Origin: an uncultured Prevotella sp.
Lineage (GTDB): Bacteria > Bacteroidota > Bacteroidia > Bacteroidales > Bacteroidaceae
DNA length: 5,135 bases
Direction of reading: 5' to 3'
Assembly: GCA_900765465.1 (NCBI GenBank)
Contig: CAAFRM010000114.1
Coordinates: 1-5,135, forward strand
Shown: in pieces, positions 4,084-5,135 of the stretch
Numbering within the stretch: the first letter of the stretch is position 1
Layout of the letters: every line of letters starts with the position of its first letter
The notes under the pieces: model-generated
Database searches by the model: none
Told to the model about the DNA's origin: nothing
The model's input: only the letters and a program-made list of their open reading frames with translations
Made by a program: the position numbers and the translations under genes

Positions 4084-5135
4084 ATGAGCATCAGATTACA
4101 CAAAGCACTACGTGAATTGAATATAGGACTTCAGACGGCAGTTGAATTCCTAGAACGAAAGAAAGACCTGGGAGAGGTCAAGGCCGAACCGAGCTTCAAA
4201 CTCAGCGACCAGCAGTATCAGGCATTGACTAATGCCTTCAGTCATGATAAGGAGGTTCGCGATCAGGCCGAGAAACTCTTTTCCAAAAAGGGCAAGGATA
4301 AGAAGCGTGCACAAGAGCAGGACGACCTTCATGCCGAAAACTCGTTGGAGTCAAGCAAGCAGCAGCAGTTCAAGCCGCTGGGTAAGATTGACTTGGATAG
4401 CATCGGCAAGGGAAACTCTGCAGAGTCTGCTGCCCATAAGTCAGAGAAACCTAAGCACGAGACTGCTGCCGTCAGTCACGCGCCAGTAAAAGAAGCTCGT
4501 AAGGCTGAGCCAAAACATGATCAGAGACCTCATCAACAGGGCTCTCAGCAAAAACAACAGATGAAACAAGAGAATCAGCAAAAATCACAGCAGCCAAAGA
4601 TGAATGACTCCAAGGGTCATAAGAATGCTGCACAGGGTAAACAGAATGGAAACGCTCAGCACCAGAATGCTGAGCAGAAGTCACAGCAGAATACTGCTGC
4701 TAGCAGTCAGGCTTCAAGTGTATTCACTCTTAAGAGTGAGAAGAAGTTCTCTGCCAATGAGCCTAAGGTGTTGGGTAAGATTGACCTCTCTTCTCTCAAC
4801 CAGAGTACTCGTCCTAAGAAAAAGTCGAAGGAGGAGAGACGCAAGGAGCGTGAGGAGAAATTGGCTCAGCAGCACAACGATCGCAAGAAGCGTGTTCGTA
4901 TCAACAAGGAGCGTGTTGACATCAATGCCGAAGCTAAGAACAATGGCGACGGTAACGGCCAGAATAATAAGGGCAATAATGGCAACAATGGTGGCAACAA
5001 GAAGAACAGAAACAAGAACAGAAATAATAATAATAACAACAATAACAACAACCGCGGCAACCAGCGCCAGATTGAGGTGGACGACGAGGCTGTAGCACGC
5101 CAGGTAAAGGAGACTCTCGCTCGCTTGACCAGCAA
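4084..5135 (+). CDS. infB: Translation initiation factor IF2, N-terminal part (runs off the window)
   Basis: IF2 is the GTPase that brings formylmethionyl-tRNA to the 30S subunit and promotes 50S joining. An uninterrupted frame runs from the ATG for 350 codons plus two bases to the window edge, so the GTPase and tRNA-binding domains are not visible. The start has the IF2 N-domain form SIRLHKALRELNIG and TAVEFLERK (2-27). A long Lys/Gln/Glu-rich, probably disordered region follows. LGKIDL occurs twice, at 99-104 and 230-235. A basic, probably helical segment (245-279, with EERRKEREEKL) leads into an Asn/Gly-rich stretch (286-326) with ten consecutive Asn. The last part (about 331-350, DDEAVARQVKETLARLTS) resembles the conserved segment that precedes the core in Bacteroidota IF2. 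Identity rests on the N-domain, this segment and the position after rimP-nusA. Expected full length for the phylum is roughly 900-1000 residues. Confidence 0.92.
   Translation, partial: MSIRLHKALRELNIGLQTAVEFLERKKDLGEVKAEPSFKLSDQQYQALTNAFSHDKEVRDQAEKLFSKKGKDKKRAQEQDDLHAENSLESSKQQQFKPLGKIDLDSIGKGNSAESAAHKSEKPKHETAAVSHAPVKEARKAEPKHDQRPHQQGSQQKQQMKQENQQKSQQPKMNDSKGHKNAAQGKQNGNAQHQNAEQKSQQNTAASSQASSVFTLKSEKKFSANEPKVLGKIDLSSLNQSTRPKKKSKEERRKEREEKLAQQHNDRKKRVRINKERVDINAEAKNNGDGNGQNNKGNNGNNGGNKKNRNKNRNNNNNNNNNNRGNQRQIEVDDEAVARQVKETLARLTS
5023..5052 (+). repeat. Ten-codon Asn (AAT/AAC) tract inside infB
   Basis: Ten Asn codons in a row encode residues 314-323 of IF2, as mixed AAT and AAC. They sit in a wider Asn/Gly/Lys-rich stretch (about 4939-5061). 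Mixed codons make slippage less likely than in a pure triplet repeat, but length variation between strains would be expected. The stretch is likely a flexible linker before the conserved part of IF2. Both codons are read by the tRNA-Asn(GTT) encoded at the other end of the window, probably by coincidence. Confidence 0.85.

Noticed and set aside
5023..5052. Possible microsatellite-type phase-variable repeat in infB
   Set aside because: Triplet changes would keep the frame, the codons are mixed AAT/AAC, and infB is essential, so on/off switching is not plausible; only length variation is.
4604..5095. Plus-strand open frame (163 codons) overlapping infB in another frame
   Set aside because: It is an Arg/Ser/Thr-rich product of reading the AAG/CAG/AAC-rich infB DNA out of frame. 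The infB frame is open throughout and has conserved IF2 sequence.
4866..5135. Minus-strand frame with a run of Leu residues resembling a membrane segment
   Set aside because: The Leu/Phe run is only the antisense reading of the Asn/Gly codon tract in infB.

Overview
The window looks like chromosomal housekeeping DNA from a member of Bacteroidota, most likely the Prevotella/Segatella group. Supporting signs are two promoters that match the Bacteroidota consensus (TTTG, about 20 bases, TAnnTTTG), the near absence of useful Shine-Dalgarno sequences, a periplasmic S41 protease whose predicted mature N-terminus is Gln, and the IF2 N-terminal sequence. The genus is an inference from style of sequence, not from a search.

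Layout: positions 1-192 hold two identical tRNA-Asn(GTT) genes on the minus strand, 45 bases apart, the first cut by one base at the window edge. A 255-base gene-free region (193-447) carries the minus-strand tRNA promoter, a T-rich stretch, an A/T-flanked inverted repeat, and a probable plus-strand promoter and leader. A secreted S41 C-terminal processing protease follows (448-2130). The next gap (2131-2284) has a consensus promoter and then, before any gene, a 12-bp GNRA-capped hairpin followed by a T-rich run. This is the leader of rimP-nusA-infB, which fills the rest of the window; infB is cut off by the right edge after 350 codons.

How the genes work together: RimP matures the 30S subunit, NusA controls RNA polymerase pausing, termination and antitermination, and IF2 places initiator tRNA on the ribosome. 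Their grouping is an ancient and widespread operon arrangement. The tRNA-Asn genes and the protease are neighbours with their own promoters and no evident functional link.

I found no mobile element, CRISPR array or unknown gene system. The most interesting item is the terminator-like hairpin between the rimP-nusA-infB promoter and rimP, a good candidate for attenuation or autoregulation by NusA. Smaller points are the shared T-T mismatch in both tRNA T-stems, the hairpin between nusA and infB, and the repeated LGKIDL motif and poly-Asn tract of IF2.
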